Under the pieces are notes generated by a model that was given only the letters and a program-made list of their open reading frames with translations, was not told the DNA's origin and ran no database searches. The translations under genes were made by a program, and so were the position numbers. 64,000 bases of DNA, taken from NCBI RefSeq assembly GCF_022539505.1, contig NC_061512.1, positions 152,689,962-152,753,961 of the forward strand, given 5' to 3'. Every line of letters begins with the position of its first letter. Position 1 is the stretch's first letter. Positions 1-12,000 of the stretch are shown here, piece after piece. This DNA comes from Lolium rigidum (lineage: Eukaryota > Streptophyta > Magnoliopsida > Poales > Poaceae).

Positions 1-821
1 GAGAAGGACGCGGGACTGCTTTATTTTGAACTTCAGACCCTGCAGGCCGTGTCAGGTGCTGGTAAAGTAATTCGGGCCACTAACTATGTTGTGCTTCAGG
101 CCACTGGGTCAACAAACAGCGCATGCACCTAGCTATAAGAGCTAGGCACCGTAATGGTATTGCCTATCAAATGAGATAACGGTTATCCGCTCCCCCACTC
201 TTCTTTCTTCTTCCTAAACTATCTCTCTTATGTCCCAAATCTGATTTCTATCCACCAAAAAACTCCCCAATTCTAACTCCAGGGACTTTATAAACTGTGT
301 CCTATCATAATCAATTTAATACTACCTGGTTGCAGTAAGCATATATGGATGTAGTAAGCTACCTAAGATATGAATAGAAACTAACAGTTCGTAATCGTGG
401 CAAAGGAAGAAAAAAAAATACAGTTCAGAAGCACCCAAAATCAACTGCCGACCATAAACTCCTCTTACATCATGAGATGCAGAGAAATTTAAGCTGAAAC
501 GAGCAGTAACAGTGAAAGCAACGCCACAGTTGTACTGCTCTGCAAATAAGATCAGACGGCTTTATTCAGAACCGCAGTCTCGCCCTCTCCCCCGTAGTTT
601 GCCCAGCAGTCAACAGGATTCCCACGGAGAATTAAGTCGATAATTCAAGAAACAACTCACATCTAGTGATCTAGTAAACCTAATCCTCACCCGGCCCCCA
701 AATTCCACTGGAGGGAGTGCCGGACATCGCAACTCCGAAGTAACGAATCTGGCAATGTTGTACGAACACAAGGACGACAGAATTATCGCAGGGAATTGAC
801 CAGCCAGTGAAGAGATCTCAC
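1..821 (-). other. Putative intron of the SDR gene; no exon recognised
   Basis: The stretch lies downstream of the second exon of the minus-strand reductase gene. I looked for the next expected exons of that family (the conserved N-A-A-x-N and Y-x-x-x-K blocks) on the minus strand and did not find them, so the rest of the gene is either left of the window or lost. A minus-strand AATAAA lies near 558-565, but nothing recognisable as the family C-terminus precedes it. No other gene or repeat stands out. Confidence 0.5.
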
Positions 822-1167
822 CTTGACGGCGGTGTCGACGAGGTGCTTGCGGTGCTCCGCGCTGGAGACGTGGCAGACGGCCCCGACCACGGTGATCCCC
901 TTCGCCCTGAGGCCCTCCACCGCCTCGTCCACGTTCTTCTGCAGGGGCAAGAAACCAGTCGGTCAGGGAAAAGGTTCGATCGATGGAGAACCCGGGAAGG
1001 AAGGAAGGAAGGGGGCAACTCAAGGCTAGCTGGACCTGCTTGCGGGAGGAGATGACGACCGCGGCGCCCTCCAGGCCGAGGCGCTCGGCGATGGCGAGGC
1101 CGATTCCCTGCGTGGAAGCCGTCACGACGGCCACCTTCCCCTCCAGACGCCGGCACTTGACTTCCAT
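822..1167 (-). CDS. Short-chain dehydrogenase/reductase, DHRS4-like, first two exons (partial)
   Basis: This is the 5' end of a classical SDR gene, an NAD(P)(H)-dependent oxidoreductase related to peroxisomal DHRS4/tropinone-reductase-like enzymes. Exon 1 (1036-1167, 44 codons) starts at the ATG at 1167-1165 and encodes a LEGKVAVVTASTQGIGLAIA stretch, the Rossmann TGxxxGIG cofactor loop with the family T-A-S-x-Q-G-I-G variant, then VVISSRKQ. It ends at a CAG|GT donor. Exon 2 (822-938, 39 codons) follows a CTGCAG acceptor and carries the AxVCHVSS-type turn, ending AAG|GTGAG. The two exons join in phase. The catalytic Ser-Tyr-Lys exons are absent from the window, so this is a partial gene that probably continues to the left. 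The G+C-rich start and pyrimidine-rich upstream region fit an active promoter. SDR assignment is firm; the substrate is unknown. Confidence 0.85.
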
Positions 1168-2036
1168 CGCCGCCGTGGTCTCCTTGCTGCTCGCTCGCTG
1201 CTGTCTGTGTTGCGGGCCGATGGAAGCGCGTGTTTTAGGTGAGAGAGACGGCGATGGAAGCAAGGCAAGTAGAGCGGCGTGGCAAGAATATCCGCTCGGA
1301 CCGGGGCGCCGGACCTGAGTGCTGCGCCTGCGCTGGTTTGTATCGACTCTGCTGCGTGGGCCCAGGTGGATAAGAGTATCTCCAATCGCGTTTCCCAAGT
1401 GTTTGGAAGAAAGAGCTAGATCAAGTGTTTGGGAAATATTCGTGTGGTGTTTTTTTTATGTCCGTTTACAGCCGTGGCTTCCAAACAAGATCTCAAAATA
1501 ATTAAATAGTATGATAAAATTGACAAATAATTTACATAGTAAAGCATCAGCAAAGTAATTCATCAACTTAGTTGCAAAGCTTGCACCTCCCGTAATTGTC
1601 CTACCTCTTGTCTTAACTCTATCCACCGTCTAAACCCTATTTTAAATAATTAACTAAGCAAAGATTTTGCATTTGGAAAACATATATGGCGCGATTGAAA
1701 AAGAGAGATGCACTTTCATTGTTACTTAGCACAAAAGTGCAGGAGAACCGTGAAAAAAATACAATATTGGATTATTGTAGCATGGGTACTCGGCGGTGTT
1801 CGAGAGCACCAACATGGTTGGAAAAGGAGGACATGTGCTCTTTGAACCCGCGAGCAAACACCAAGGGGCTCATCTGACGCTTCTCGCATGCGGAGAGTAC
1901 TCCTGCAGCCCGCTGTCATCACACACCTCCACGAACCAGGAATCCCTCTAAGTAGATCCACCTCCAAGAACGGTGCCCTCAAAAGGGAACATGGCGACAT
2001 CTGTAGCTGAGCACCGCCATCATTTGATCTGGGAGA
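1168..2036. other. SDR 5' flank and old non-coding sequence hosting the left retrotransposon
   Basis: The first 200 bases are the probable promoter and 5' UTR of the minus-strand reductase gene. From about 1372 a sequence beginning GAGTATCTCCAA resembles the end of a grass DNA transposon, but I could not find its partner, so it is not called. From about 1700 to 2036 the sequence is contiguous in sense with 21921 onward once the retrotransposon is removed, and looks like part of an older degraded repeat. No gene is visible. Confidence 0.4.
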
Positions 2037-2041
2037 CCAGA
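2021..2041. repeat. 21-bp host flank, copy 1, ending in target duplication CCAGA
   Basis: The 21 bases ending at the LTR edge are identical to 15399-15419. The last five, CCAGA, match 21916-21920 on the far side of the retrotransposon and are its target-site duplication. In the restored empty site they form the left part of a palindrome, GATCTGG-GAGA-CCAGATC. Confidence 0.85.
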
Positions 2042-3064
2042 TGTGGTGACCCGGCATACCACTGCATGGTGTAGTATGCAAGTCTGACATAACACCAATG
2101 AAACACCGTTCCACTAGTATTACATCGCTCAGAGTGGTACAACAGAAACATATGCGGGTCCAAGGCATGTCTATAGAATTACAACACAGACTCTGTTACA
2201 TAAGATCATCATAGCCTCCTACTTTACAATGAGGTAAAACTGCAAATAAACTCCAGAAGAACGACTCGTAGTCTAGTTTTATCACGAACTCTATTTGTAG
2301 AGTATTTAACTAGCTACTGTGGCTATGAATAGATTCTAGCTAAATAGGAGCTAGGTTTAGGAAGCTAGTTCCCTTCTATAGCTAAACTAGGTTTTCTCCT
2401 TGCTGTATGTGGTATCTGACTCTTCTGATCGGGTCCTGTCTCGTGAAGTAGTTGTTGACTCCTCGGCCTTCGAGTGCACTGTAGATCCTCCTTGGATGCC
2501 TCCATATCTAAGCAGGGGATTTAAGAGTGGGATGAGTACGAGCGTACTCAACAAGTTCATTATAGGAAAGAGGTGTTTAATGCACTAGCTACGGCATTAG
2601 ACCAGAAAGTCTAATACCAATGCAAGTTTTCATAACCATTTCTTCAAAAGGTTGCTTTTATTCGGAAGAACTATGTCCGTCGGCCTTCACCGGTTTACTA
2701 GAACTTCATGGAGCTCCTTTCCGGCCGCGTTCGCAGTTCCATATCCCGGAACGAGGAGTGACAGGTCACGGTTCTTTACACTCGCAGAGGTGTGTTGCTT
2801 TACCCATAAGAGATCTTAACCTTGGTGCCAACCGGGTGATCTTCCCGTCCACACTTCCTATGGTGTGAGGCCCGGTATAAGGTCTAGCCAATCATGTTCC
2901 TCCGCTACCTCGAATACCCACCCTTTGTTGCATGCCCCGACCCTGGGTCCTCGCCGGTCCCATTATTCCCATAGTTTTCGGGGTGGACCCCGACCACGAC
3001 GACGATCCGGGACTCGTTAACCAAACTCCTTCGCCGGTAGCTGCAACCCATCGTAGACCACATT

Positions 3065-3218
3065 ACCGTGGGGAATTAGAAGGGGATCCCCACCCTCAAG
3101 TTGTTCCGCAAGCCGCAACCGCTACGGTAAGCACTCGCTATACCGTGGGGAATTAGAAGGGGCTCCCCACCCTCAAGTTGCTCCGCAAGACACAACTGCT
3201 ACGGTAAGCGCATCCGTT
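3065..3218. repeat. 77-bp tandem duplication within the LTR
   Basis: Two adjacent diverged units begin with ACCGTGGGGAATTAGAAGGG at 3065 and 3142 and end with CTACGGTAAGC. The sister LTR has the same pair at 16434 and 16511, so the duplication predates this insertion. Confidence 0.8.
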
Positions 3219-5905
3219 GATGAACGAGAGGTGGAAACACTTTTGACTACTCCGTCCCACTCCGGATCTTATGGTTAACACGGGTATTACGGCACAAGAA
3301 TCACTGGCGACATTTGTTGTTTAATCCTAGATGGATATAAACCCTTGCAATGGAACCTCCACCATATCAACACAATCCATGGTTCCATTGCCCACCACAT
3401 AGTCATATTCATAGTTATGAAAGTAGTGGTTTTGGTTTTTATGCAATAGTGATAATCATAGTAGTTTGCAAGTAATTTGATAAAGATACTCAAATGACAT
3501 GAGCAAGCGATGAACTTGCCTTTCTTGATCGCAAGATTATGCGGGCAAGGTCTTCGATATGCAATAACTCCAAATTCTGAAATAGCATCATCGTCCGGTA
3601 AGGACGATGTTTAAAAGATTGGCAAGGATGCAATAATGCATAAGTATGAGATGCAATCGCTCTAAGCGTGACCTAACCCCGATGATTTAGGATTAGTGAG
3701 TGGTAATGATCAGTTCGGGGTGTGTTGCACTTTTAGAGTGATTCACAAACAAGGTTCTTATTCAGGTGTGATTACTTGATATTATAAACAGGTAGGTAAT
3801 AAGGCATAGTAATCAATTGAGCACACAAAGAATGATAATTGGCATAATGTTAACAAGTAAAGAACAGTTGTCAGTTTTAGTACTATATGGCATGGTTAAT
3901 GATTGATTATCATATACTTTAAAAGAATAACTTCTGAAGAACATGTTCTTTGATAAAGAACAAGTATGATAATTAGGTTGGTGGGGTTCTATGGTTGTCT
4001 ATGGTTTCATCTAGTTTCTGGAGTAAGTATTAAATGGATCCAAACAGGGTTGGATTCATCAATAGCTAGAACCTGTAGGGTTGAGTTAAGCCTAAGCATT
4101 TTGAGCAATCTATTATAAATAGTTGCTATCAAGGTTGGTATACCTTGCTGGGGATAGCTAGTTAGGGTTTATAGGTCCTTATAAGCAGGGTTGGTGATGA
4201 TTCCTTATTTTCTTCAAAAGAATAACTTTTGAAGAACATACTTCTTAGATAATAAGAAGTATAACTATTAGGGTTGAGGTTGTCTAGGTTTTGTTATTGG
4301 ATTCATTAAGTAAGGAATGGTGGTTTCCTAAATAGGGTGTTTAATAATTATCTCACACTAATAGGGTTTAGTGTGTATGGGATGTGCTGTCAATATTAGC
4401 ATGGTTGCTATTGGAGTTCATCACAATGGTGTGATGCTAAATAAGGATAAATAAGGATGTTGGTTTTGGTAATAGGATCTAGGGTTTACACTTGGTTGAT
4501 CTTATTTGATCACCTTGGTTTAATGGTATGCATACTTGGAATACTAATTTGCTAGTGATAGGGTTCTACATTTTATGTGGACATAGATATGTCTTTAGTT
4601 GCTAATTATGGCTCTATGGTAATGGAGTAACATGATCACATGTTCTAACCTAGGGTTTAGGTTAGAATTAAATTAAGGTTCACATGTAATAATGGAACTA
4701 GGGTGTGATGCATATTTGAATTAGGGTTTTAGGGTTCCACATAAAATTATGAGGTTATCACTTGGTTTAAAATGGAACTAGGGTTTCCTAATTACCCTGC
4801 AATTATTGGATTAATAACTTCATTAATAAAGTTGAAGTTATTAATAACTTAGAAATAAAAATAATATTTATTTGGCATTTTATTATTTTTAATTAATTAA
4901 TAATAAAGGTAATTATTAATTTGGGTTTAAAATCCTCCTAATAAGGATTTAATAAATTAATAGTGAAGGAAAATCAATTTTATTGCTTTCCTTATTTACT
5001 TTACTGGTTTTTATTTACTTTATACCTTTCTCCTAATTATTGAATTTTAATTGAATTTAGAATTAAAACTAAAGGCTTTAAATAACAAGTATTAAACAAT
5101 TAAATTTTTATTAAAAATAAAGATTTCATATTATATTTTTATTAAATAGAATTTACTTTTATAAGAATTTTGATGTCTTATTTTTATTTTTCTGAGTTAA
5201 TATGATTTTTCTAGAATTATTTGAAGTTGCAGTATTTTCTGGAATTTAAGTTTAAAACAGAAAAACTATTGAGTGCACCCGGGTGAGTTTCACCCAGGGT
5301 CACTGACGCGTGGGCCATAGGCCAGGTCACCTGCCACGGTGGCTTTGACCGAAGTCAAAATTGCCAAGGTGGCCAGGGGTGCTGACCGGCGGCCAGACGG
5401 GATCGTCGCCGGCGCATGCGGTCTCCCGCGGGGTCATGTGCGGGCTCGTTAGAACCAGGGCGACGAGACGAACAAGATAGTGGCGGCGCCGCTCCCTAAT
5501 GGTCGCCGGAGCGGCGGCGGCGTTCATGTCCGACGGCGGCACACGGTGGCCGATGGTGAGAGCGAGCTACGGCGCGAGCTAGGGCTTGATAGGATGCTCA
5601 AAAGACGCGCAAGATCACCTGGAAGCTTGCTGTAGGGTTGTCGGCGTTGATTGGAGACGAAGGCGTCGCGGCGGTCGCCATTTCTTCCGCAGTACGGTGA
5701 AAGGGAACGGTCGAATTCTCCATTTCCCGAGCTCCCCTCGACCTGAGACTTCACTGGATGAACAAGGACACCGAGGCGCTCCTCCTGAGCTCAACGGCGA
5801 GCTCCGGAGTGGTCGGAATCGGTGTGGTGGTATGGTGGCCGGCGGCTAGGGTTTCGGCCAGAACGACGAAAAGAAGAAGAAAGGGGCTCCTGGGTTTTCT
5901 CCGCG

Positions 5906-5913
5906 TATTTATA
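5906..5913 (-). promoter_or_regulatory. Candidate TATA box of the long LTR (TATAAATA)
   Basis: Read on the minus strand, GCAGTATAAATACGCGG lies in the G+C-rich island. Upstream are several GGCCCA/GCCCA site-II-like motifs (6050-6110), and downstream are a CT-rich stretch and CGAAACCCTAGCC, a telo-box-like element common in plant 5' UTRs. It runs in the LTR sense direction, so it is the likely U3 promoter. Confidence 0.6.
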
Positions 5914-8542
5914 CTGCCACCGCGGTCGTCGATGCTCGTGGAGGTCAAGAATGGCGGCCGGGACGTGGCTCTCGTCGTCGCGGTGGCGAGCTCCAGGGCG
6001 TCCAGGACGAAGACGAAGGCGAGGACGTCTCCTCGTTCTTATCTGTGGCGAAAATGTACTGGGCTGGTTTGGGCCAAGGTTTGGAGATGAACCATGGGCT
6101 GCTCCTGGGCTATGATGGTGGGCTGCTGCGGCCAGGTGAGGTCCAGGTAAGGTTCTTCCCCTTTTTCTCTTTTATTTATTTCTGTTTTGTATTCTTCTTT
6201 GTTGAATTCAAATTTGAAATCAATTCTGCCATGCAGGTAATACTATTCACTTGGAAATTACTTCTCAAGTAATAATTCTACTTGAGACATACTATTTTGA
6301 TTGTTCATCTAATGATAGGTTCACCATACACTATAATTCAAATAGGTAAGATAATGATTATAATCTTCCATTCTCTTTCTTTTGAAATTTCAAATATTTT
6401 TATGATTCAAGGAGATGGCCAAATGGCAGGGCTTTATGTACCAAATTATTTCTAGGGTCTTGATTTAGTTACTTGCATATTATTTTATGTGAGCTCCAAT
6501 GTATTAAGGTTTTATAGTTTTCATCATAACCCCTATTATTAAGGTTAGTACTAGCATTATATTTAAGAGTATCAAAGTAGGTATTTGTTTCCATCATGGT
6601 TTATCTTGGTTACAAAGTTAAATGGTTGTCATCCACACCTGGTTTTAATCATAGGACTTTAGCATTAGGTGGCTCTTTTGTTTTATAATTGCAGCATAGG
6701 ATTTGATGAATGAATCATTAGGGTTCAAATGCTAATTACCTAATGACACATGGGTTGAATCTTAATTGTAGTTTAGGTTTTATTTGTGATCACCCAAGTG
6801 ATACTCAAACTAGGGTTGAGATTTAGTTCTAGGTTATAGAGATGAGATGACACCATATTGTATGTGCTAGGTTTTAATCTCCTCTAATCAAAATAAGATG
6901 GTTACTTACTTTAATTATTATTATTCTCATTTAGTTGTGGAGGATCTGAGAATGGATTCTATCAGAATCATATAGACTTCTTTTATCTCCTTAATCTATT
7001 ATTAAAGTAACTAAAGTGGTTATGGTTCTTTTTATAGTTAACTTTGGTCACATGGATGGATGGTTCCTCACCATTTAGAGTAGAGAGTTTGACTCTAAAG
7101 GTTTTCTTGTGGTTCTTAAGTGAAGAATAGGTGGAATGTAGTTGTGGTAGAATTCTACTTATGATCACCAAGTGGTTCACAAGTAAAGGTTGAAATATAA
7201 GTTTAGAGTTGCTTACTAGTTACCTCCCTATGATTTCATGTGAAGAATAATATCTATTAATCACATAAATGTTAGTATTTGGATTATTCTCTTATTTCTC
7301 CAAATCATGGTCATGGCATTATCATGGACAACTTGTTTATAATATATCTACCTCAAGTTCTTAGGTTTTATGATCATCACTCAATTTATAATGATCAAGG
7401 TTTGAATTCCTAGGGATCTCTCATTAAATGGGTTCTCACTTCCATGATCAAGCATTGTCTAGATCAATCAAGGTATAGCACTTCTATTTGACTTTCTAGG
7501 ACATGCATATTATGGTTGTCTCAATAATTTGTACCCCAGAAGAATTGTCTGAGATATACACTTAGAGTTATTCTTAATCAATGATGATATGATCATCTGG
7601 TTATATGGATAGTTCTCTTCCTTACTTTATCAATTCATGAATATGGTATTATTTCATGTAATATTAGGTTATCTCACCCCTCCAAGGGAAATGGTTTACA
7701 ACCTAATACTTTAGTTCAATTGTTGTCCTTTATTCTTAATAGATAAATTAAGCTATGTTTTGTATGATTGGTCTCTCTCATTTTGGAAAGGACTTTAATA
7801 CTAACTTAAGGTTAGGCTCCATAGGGATTGATGTGATCATCAATATCTATGTTTAACATAAATGGTTTCTCTCTCTAGGAATGTCTTGAATAATATCCTA
7901 GGGTTCCTCTTAAAGATGATGATTTGAGTACTTGGATGTATATCCAAGTTTTAGCTCAAGGTTTGTTATTGCTTCTCTAATAATTGTTATAGAACTCTCA
8001 CCTCTCTAGGTTTGATGTACAATAATATGGAGTAGAGAAGGATATATATTTCTAGAGTGGACCTTCTTGTTATAATTCCAATGTTGAAGTGGAATGAATA
8101 CCATGAGGTTTCATGGTAGGATCATAGTTTAGTCTTAGGACATGGAAAAGATAAGTAAAGAATGGTTTCTTCATTTATTGTTACTTGATTTCCATTTAAT
8201 TGGATGTTCATATGTTATGGCAAGGAATACCATGTTGTGATCTTTAATAAGACCAAGTAGTTGAGCCTTGATTCTTATGTTCTTGTGTTGGTTTTAATTC
8301 CATTTGATCTAACCCCTTAGATCAACTTATCTCTACCCAAAACAAGGTTTTAGCAAAGTCACATTGAGGTTTATAGCGCTTGACTTGATGAGCTACTTCA
8401 ATTCCACCAAGGTCAAGTGAAACTTCGATTCATTGTGATTGTTTTACTTTAAAGCGCGAAAATTCCCAGATTTTCTATGCATGAATGCAATGCACACATC
8501 TGTTTCCTCTATTTTTGTAACCCCATTACCTGGGATATTACG

Positions 8543-8560
8543 GTCTCTACCCCTTAAACT
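8543..8560 (-). promoter_or_regulatory. Polypurine tract beside the 3' LTR
   Basis: The minus strand reads TTAAGGGGTAGAGACC directly before the LTR. A purine-rich tract is required for plus-strand DNA priming and fixes the element orientation. Confidence 0.7.
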
Positions 8561-9955
8561 AAACTTCGTCCTCGAAGTTTGATCTCTCTCACGTTTCCGA
8601 AGTGTGGATCCGACTTGTGCGGACTACGACTTTTCTCGAACTCCGTGGTAATCTCACTGGATATAATTGTATATATCCCTTATCCAGATTCTTCCTGGAA
8701 TCCATTAGGGTTTGTCTCTGAACATTAGTTCTTACTCCAGTTCTATGATTTTTTCTCTGGAATCTAATAATACTTGTCTCTGAACCATGGCTCTTACTTT
8801 GATTCATTGATTTCTTCCAACTATTATAATCTTGTTTCCTATCTCATTGAATATTCAATGATTGGGACTTCTTCTTGTCCTGGCAGTCTTTATTGAGGAC
8901 TAATTGGATAACATTCTCCTATTTGATAAAATAGGTCTTTGTTTTTCCCTTACTACCAAAACTTCAATATTGGGACTTAGTAAGGTACTTACCATGGAAA
9001 TGGTTGATTCCTAAGAATGGATTAGACTAATTTAGTCCATCCAATCATGGTTTATTGATGACACCTAAAGCTATTTTGGATTCTTTAGGTTCCATGAAAG
9101 GAATCTTTCATATAAACTTTAGTTTTGGTATGGTCAATCTCCTTTGGTCTTTGGCCTTTTTGAGCTATATTGGTCTACAGTATTTCCTTCGTCCAACTTC
9201 TTTATCTTTGACTTACTTGAGCTTTCGTACTTCTGATTAAGTATTACTCACTTTTTCAAGCTATAGTCCACTTCTTACTTCCTCGAGGTATGAACCTCGG
9301 CTTCTGGTCTGACATCCTTCTGACAGTAGTGTTTGATAATCTTATGAAAATAAGATCGAACTTCCTCTCAGTTCAGACCTTCTTCTTCTATCTTGCTTAA
9401 AGTATTGAGTTATTGTACATCCAACTCAATCTTTACTCTACCCCTTAGAGTTTTCTTATGGTCTTTAACTCCTTTTCTTCCAACTATTGGACTTTGATTA
9501 GAATAGTTGGTCTAGGTCTAGTTTATGATTTATATTCCTCTAAGGTTTTGCGAAGAAACTTTGTGGTGTATCCACACAATTGTGGACATCCAATGTGAAT
9601 CCTTTGACTAAATGTTTATAGATCTAGCTATTTGGCTGACAGGATTTTTATTTGCTCACGAACTTTTGTTACAACTAATTAAATCGTGGACTATTTGTAA
9701 TACTAACTGATACCAGCTGTGGTTATTATACCAACTGTGGCTATTTGCTATCTAAAAATGGATTCTATTATAGGTTCTGATCAACTGGACGAGACATCTT
9801 CTCCTTTATCTCGCAGTATTGATCTTATACCAATTGTGGTCTTCTGATATCGACTATGGTCTTCTTATGTCTGCTATGGTTTCATATATCATCTTCCTTC
9901 ATTCAGGGTTTATTTTGCAAGAAAACCACTAGCTGACACTATGATTATAGTATCC
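8543..9955 (-). other. Internal region of the left retrotransposon, 3' part, non-coding
   Basis: AT-rich sequence without a long reading frame. The part next to the LTR resembles the 3' end of gypsy polyproteins at DNA level, but no RT or integrase motif is visible. It is contiguous with 13963 onward once the nested solo LTR and one copy of TATCC are removed. Confidence 0.55.
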
Positions 9956-10015
9956 TGTAACATCCCAGGTTTAGAGACGATCGAGGGGTAGATTTTAGAA
10001 AGGGATGTGCATTGC

Positions 10016-10115
10016 NNNNNNNNNNNNNNNNNNNNNNNNNNNNNNNNNNNNNNNNNNNNNNNNNNNNNNNNNNNNNNNNNNNNNNNNNNNNNNNNNNNNN
10101 NNNNNNNNNNNNNNN
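10016..10115. other. Assembly gap of 100 N
   Basis: Exactly 100 unknown bases, a conventional placeholder, begin 60 bases into the nested LTR. The true gap size is unknown, so the 4002-bp LTR length is approximate. Confidence 0.98.
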
Positions 10116-11849
10116 GTGTATCATCATTTGGTTACTAAACCAATTGGTGCCGTCAAGTACAACCAAGGCTAAAAGGAAAATAAACCAGGGAACAACTGGT
10201 TGTGACAACACGAGTGTCAAAACCGAGAGAAATCCGGCATGGATTTACTCCTTGCAGCCATTCGGAATCACAAAGCACCTATTGACCTAGCTAAACCATC
10301 GGATTGACGAGGCAACATGTGCCTATCCTAATTATCAACATCAAGGCTACTGGAAATTCACTAAGTGACTAGCCAGTGAGCATCTATCCATCACAGAAAG
10401 CCACCAAATAGGGGAGCTATCCCAGGGTAGCACATGAATACTGCCAGGATCACCTCAACCACTTAACCAAATCCAACAAAGAAACCATGCACAGATATCA
10501 TCACCCAGTAGGGTTCAAAAGGAGGGCTAGGGTACACAACCAAGTGTTGGCATCCATCTAACCCTACCAAACTCAATGAAATGATCATACGCTAGGAAGC
10601 GATTCACATCAATTATCCATGTGATTAAGCCAAACTAGACGGATAATTGAAATACATAAGCAACTCGATAATACATACACTTGCTCATGATCTAGAAGAT
10701 CACTGCAAGCCACGGCAGTCTCTGGGGGTAAGCAAGAGCATGCACCAGCACATGCTTGAGTACCACACAGGTCAAGTAAAAGCATCAGTGAAACACAAGC
10801 CATAGGACAATAGAAAATCATCAAGCACTGATGATTATATGATCATCAGGGCTTGCCTTAGCATACAAAAGCTTGACAGGGGCAAGCCTGGCAGCAATCC
10901 ATGAATCATATAAATGAAATAGCCACAGTTAAGCAACAGTTATATCACAGACAATTACATAAATCATTTACAATTGTATCCAGAAGCACATCAAATACAT
11001 GAGGTACCACTGGACCATGACAAACAAGTAAAATACTTCATGTTCATCACTGAATCATACCATCAAGCTAACAGTAATGCTCAGAGAAGCAGGTTCATGA
11101 GTTAGAGCACAAGAAATAGCCACAACAACACTGGCACTTGCAAATTTGCAATAATAGCAATCTACAGCTAAGCCATTAAAGCATCCATGATCACACATGA
11201 GTGTCAGGCAAGCATAGAAACAAGACAGAGGCATAGGGAGGAACCTAGCATGAATAGTAAGCACTGGAATGGCCAGGGCAACAATGGCCAAGGCCAGTAG
11301 AGGCAGTGGCTTGAACAGCATGAGCAGCACAGCAGACGACGGCAGACCGCGAGTCGACAGAACACGAGCGTAACAGCTGACGGCATCACGGCATGGCCGC
11401 ACCACTATGAGGCACGCGCAAGCCGGTGACCAAGCTAGACGAAGAAGAGGAGGAGAAGAAGGAGATCGGTAGAAGAAGTGTAGGCGGCGCACATGCACGG
11501 AGCAGCAGACACACACGGCGTGCCATGGCGGCACGGCGGCACGGACCGGCCACGGCAGCCTCAAGCCGCGGCCAAGCCGGGCGGTCGCCGAGGCGCAGGG
11601 CTCCGAGCGCAACCACGGCGGGGCACACGGCCACGCCACGGCGCCGGGATCGACGGCCGCGACGAGGTGGCCGCGGAAACCCTCGGCCATGTCGCGGAGG
11701 TGTTGGGGAAGAACGGTGGCGGCGAGGAAACGCAGATCGGCGCGGACCGATCGGTGCGCTCGTCGTGCGGCCGTTCGATTGCGTCCGATCTCGCCGGCGG
11801 GACGGCCGGTGGCGGCCGGAATAGTTCGGCGACGGCGAGGCGACCACGG

Positions 11850-12000
11850 TGTCGCGAGAGCAAGAGAGAGGTTAGGGTTTCGCGCGAGGAGAGGGGAGAG
11901 GACGAATGGGCCGACCGAGCCCAAAGGGTGGCTCGGGTGCGACCTAACCCGTTGGGCCACCTCGACGAGTGGGGCCCAAGGGCATTTAGGTTATTTCCTA
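11850..12000 (-). promoter_or_regulatory. Candidate antisense promoter in the nested solo LTR
   Basis: On the minus strand, opposite to the inferred LTR direction, repeated GGCCCA/GGCCCC motifs are followed by a CT-rich stretch and GCGAAACCCTAACC, a telo-box. A G+C-rich segment (about 11390-11850) follows. The same arrangement occurs at 28150-28330 and 63040-63210. No TATA box is evident. Confidence 0.4.

Larger units (their letters stand above)
2042..8542 (-). repeat. 3' LTR (6501 bp) of the left retrotransposon
   Basis: This copy aligns almost base for base with 15420-21915 apart from scattered substitutions and short indels, for example nine bases present near 2840 that are missing in the other copy. 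It ends TGTGGTGACCC on the left. Its other end reads TATTACG where the sister LTR reads TATTACA, so on the minus strand the canonical TG start has decayed to CG. The LTR holds an AT-rich half, a G+C-rich island at about 5290-6140, and a conserved 1.5-kb distal part (2042-3560) shared with the other long LTRs in the window. Confidence 0.85.

Noticed and set aside
555..660. Terminal coding exon with AATAAA on the minus strand
   Set aside because: A short frame ends just before the signal, but it does not resemble the C-terminus of the reductase family and no acceptor is convincing.
610..1398. Single 262-codon minus-strand reading frame as the reductase
   Set aside because: Only 1036-1167 encodes the SDR start. 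The remainder reads through introns and upstream sequence; the splice-site model with exon 2 in another frame fits the family.
11055..11960. 301-codon minus-strand frame in the nested LTR
   Set aside because: Composition-driven: a G+C-rich island gives long frames on both strands, with no domain and no conservation in related LTRs.
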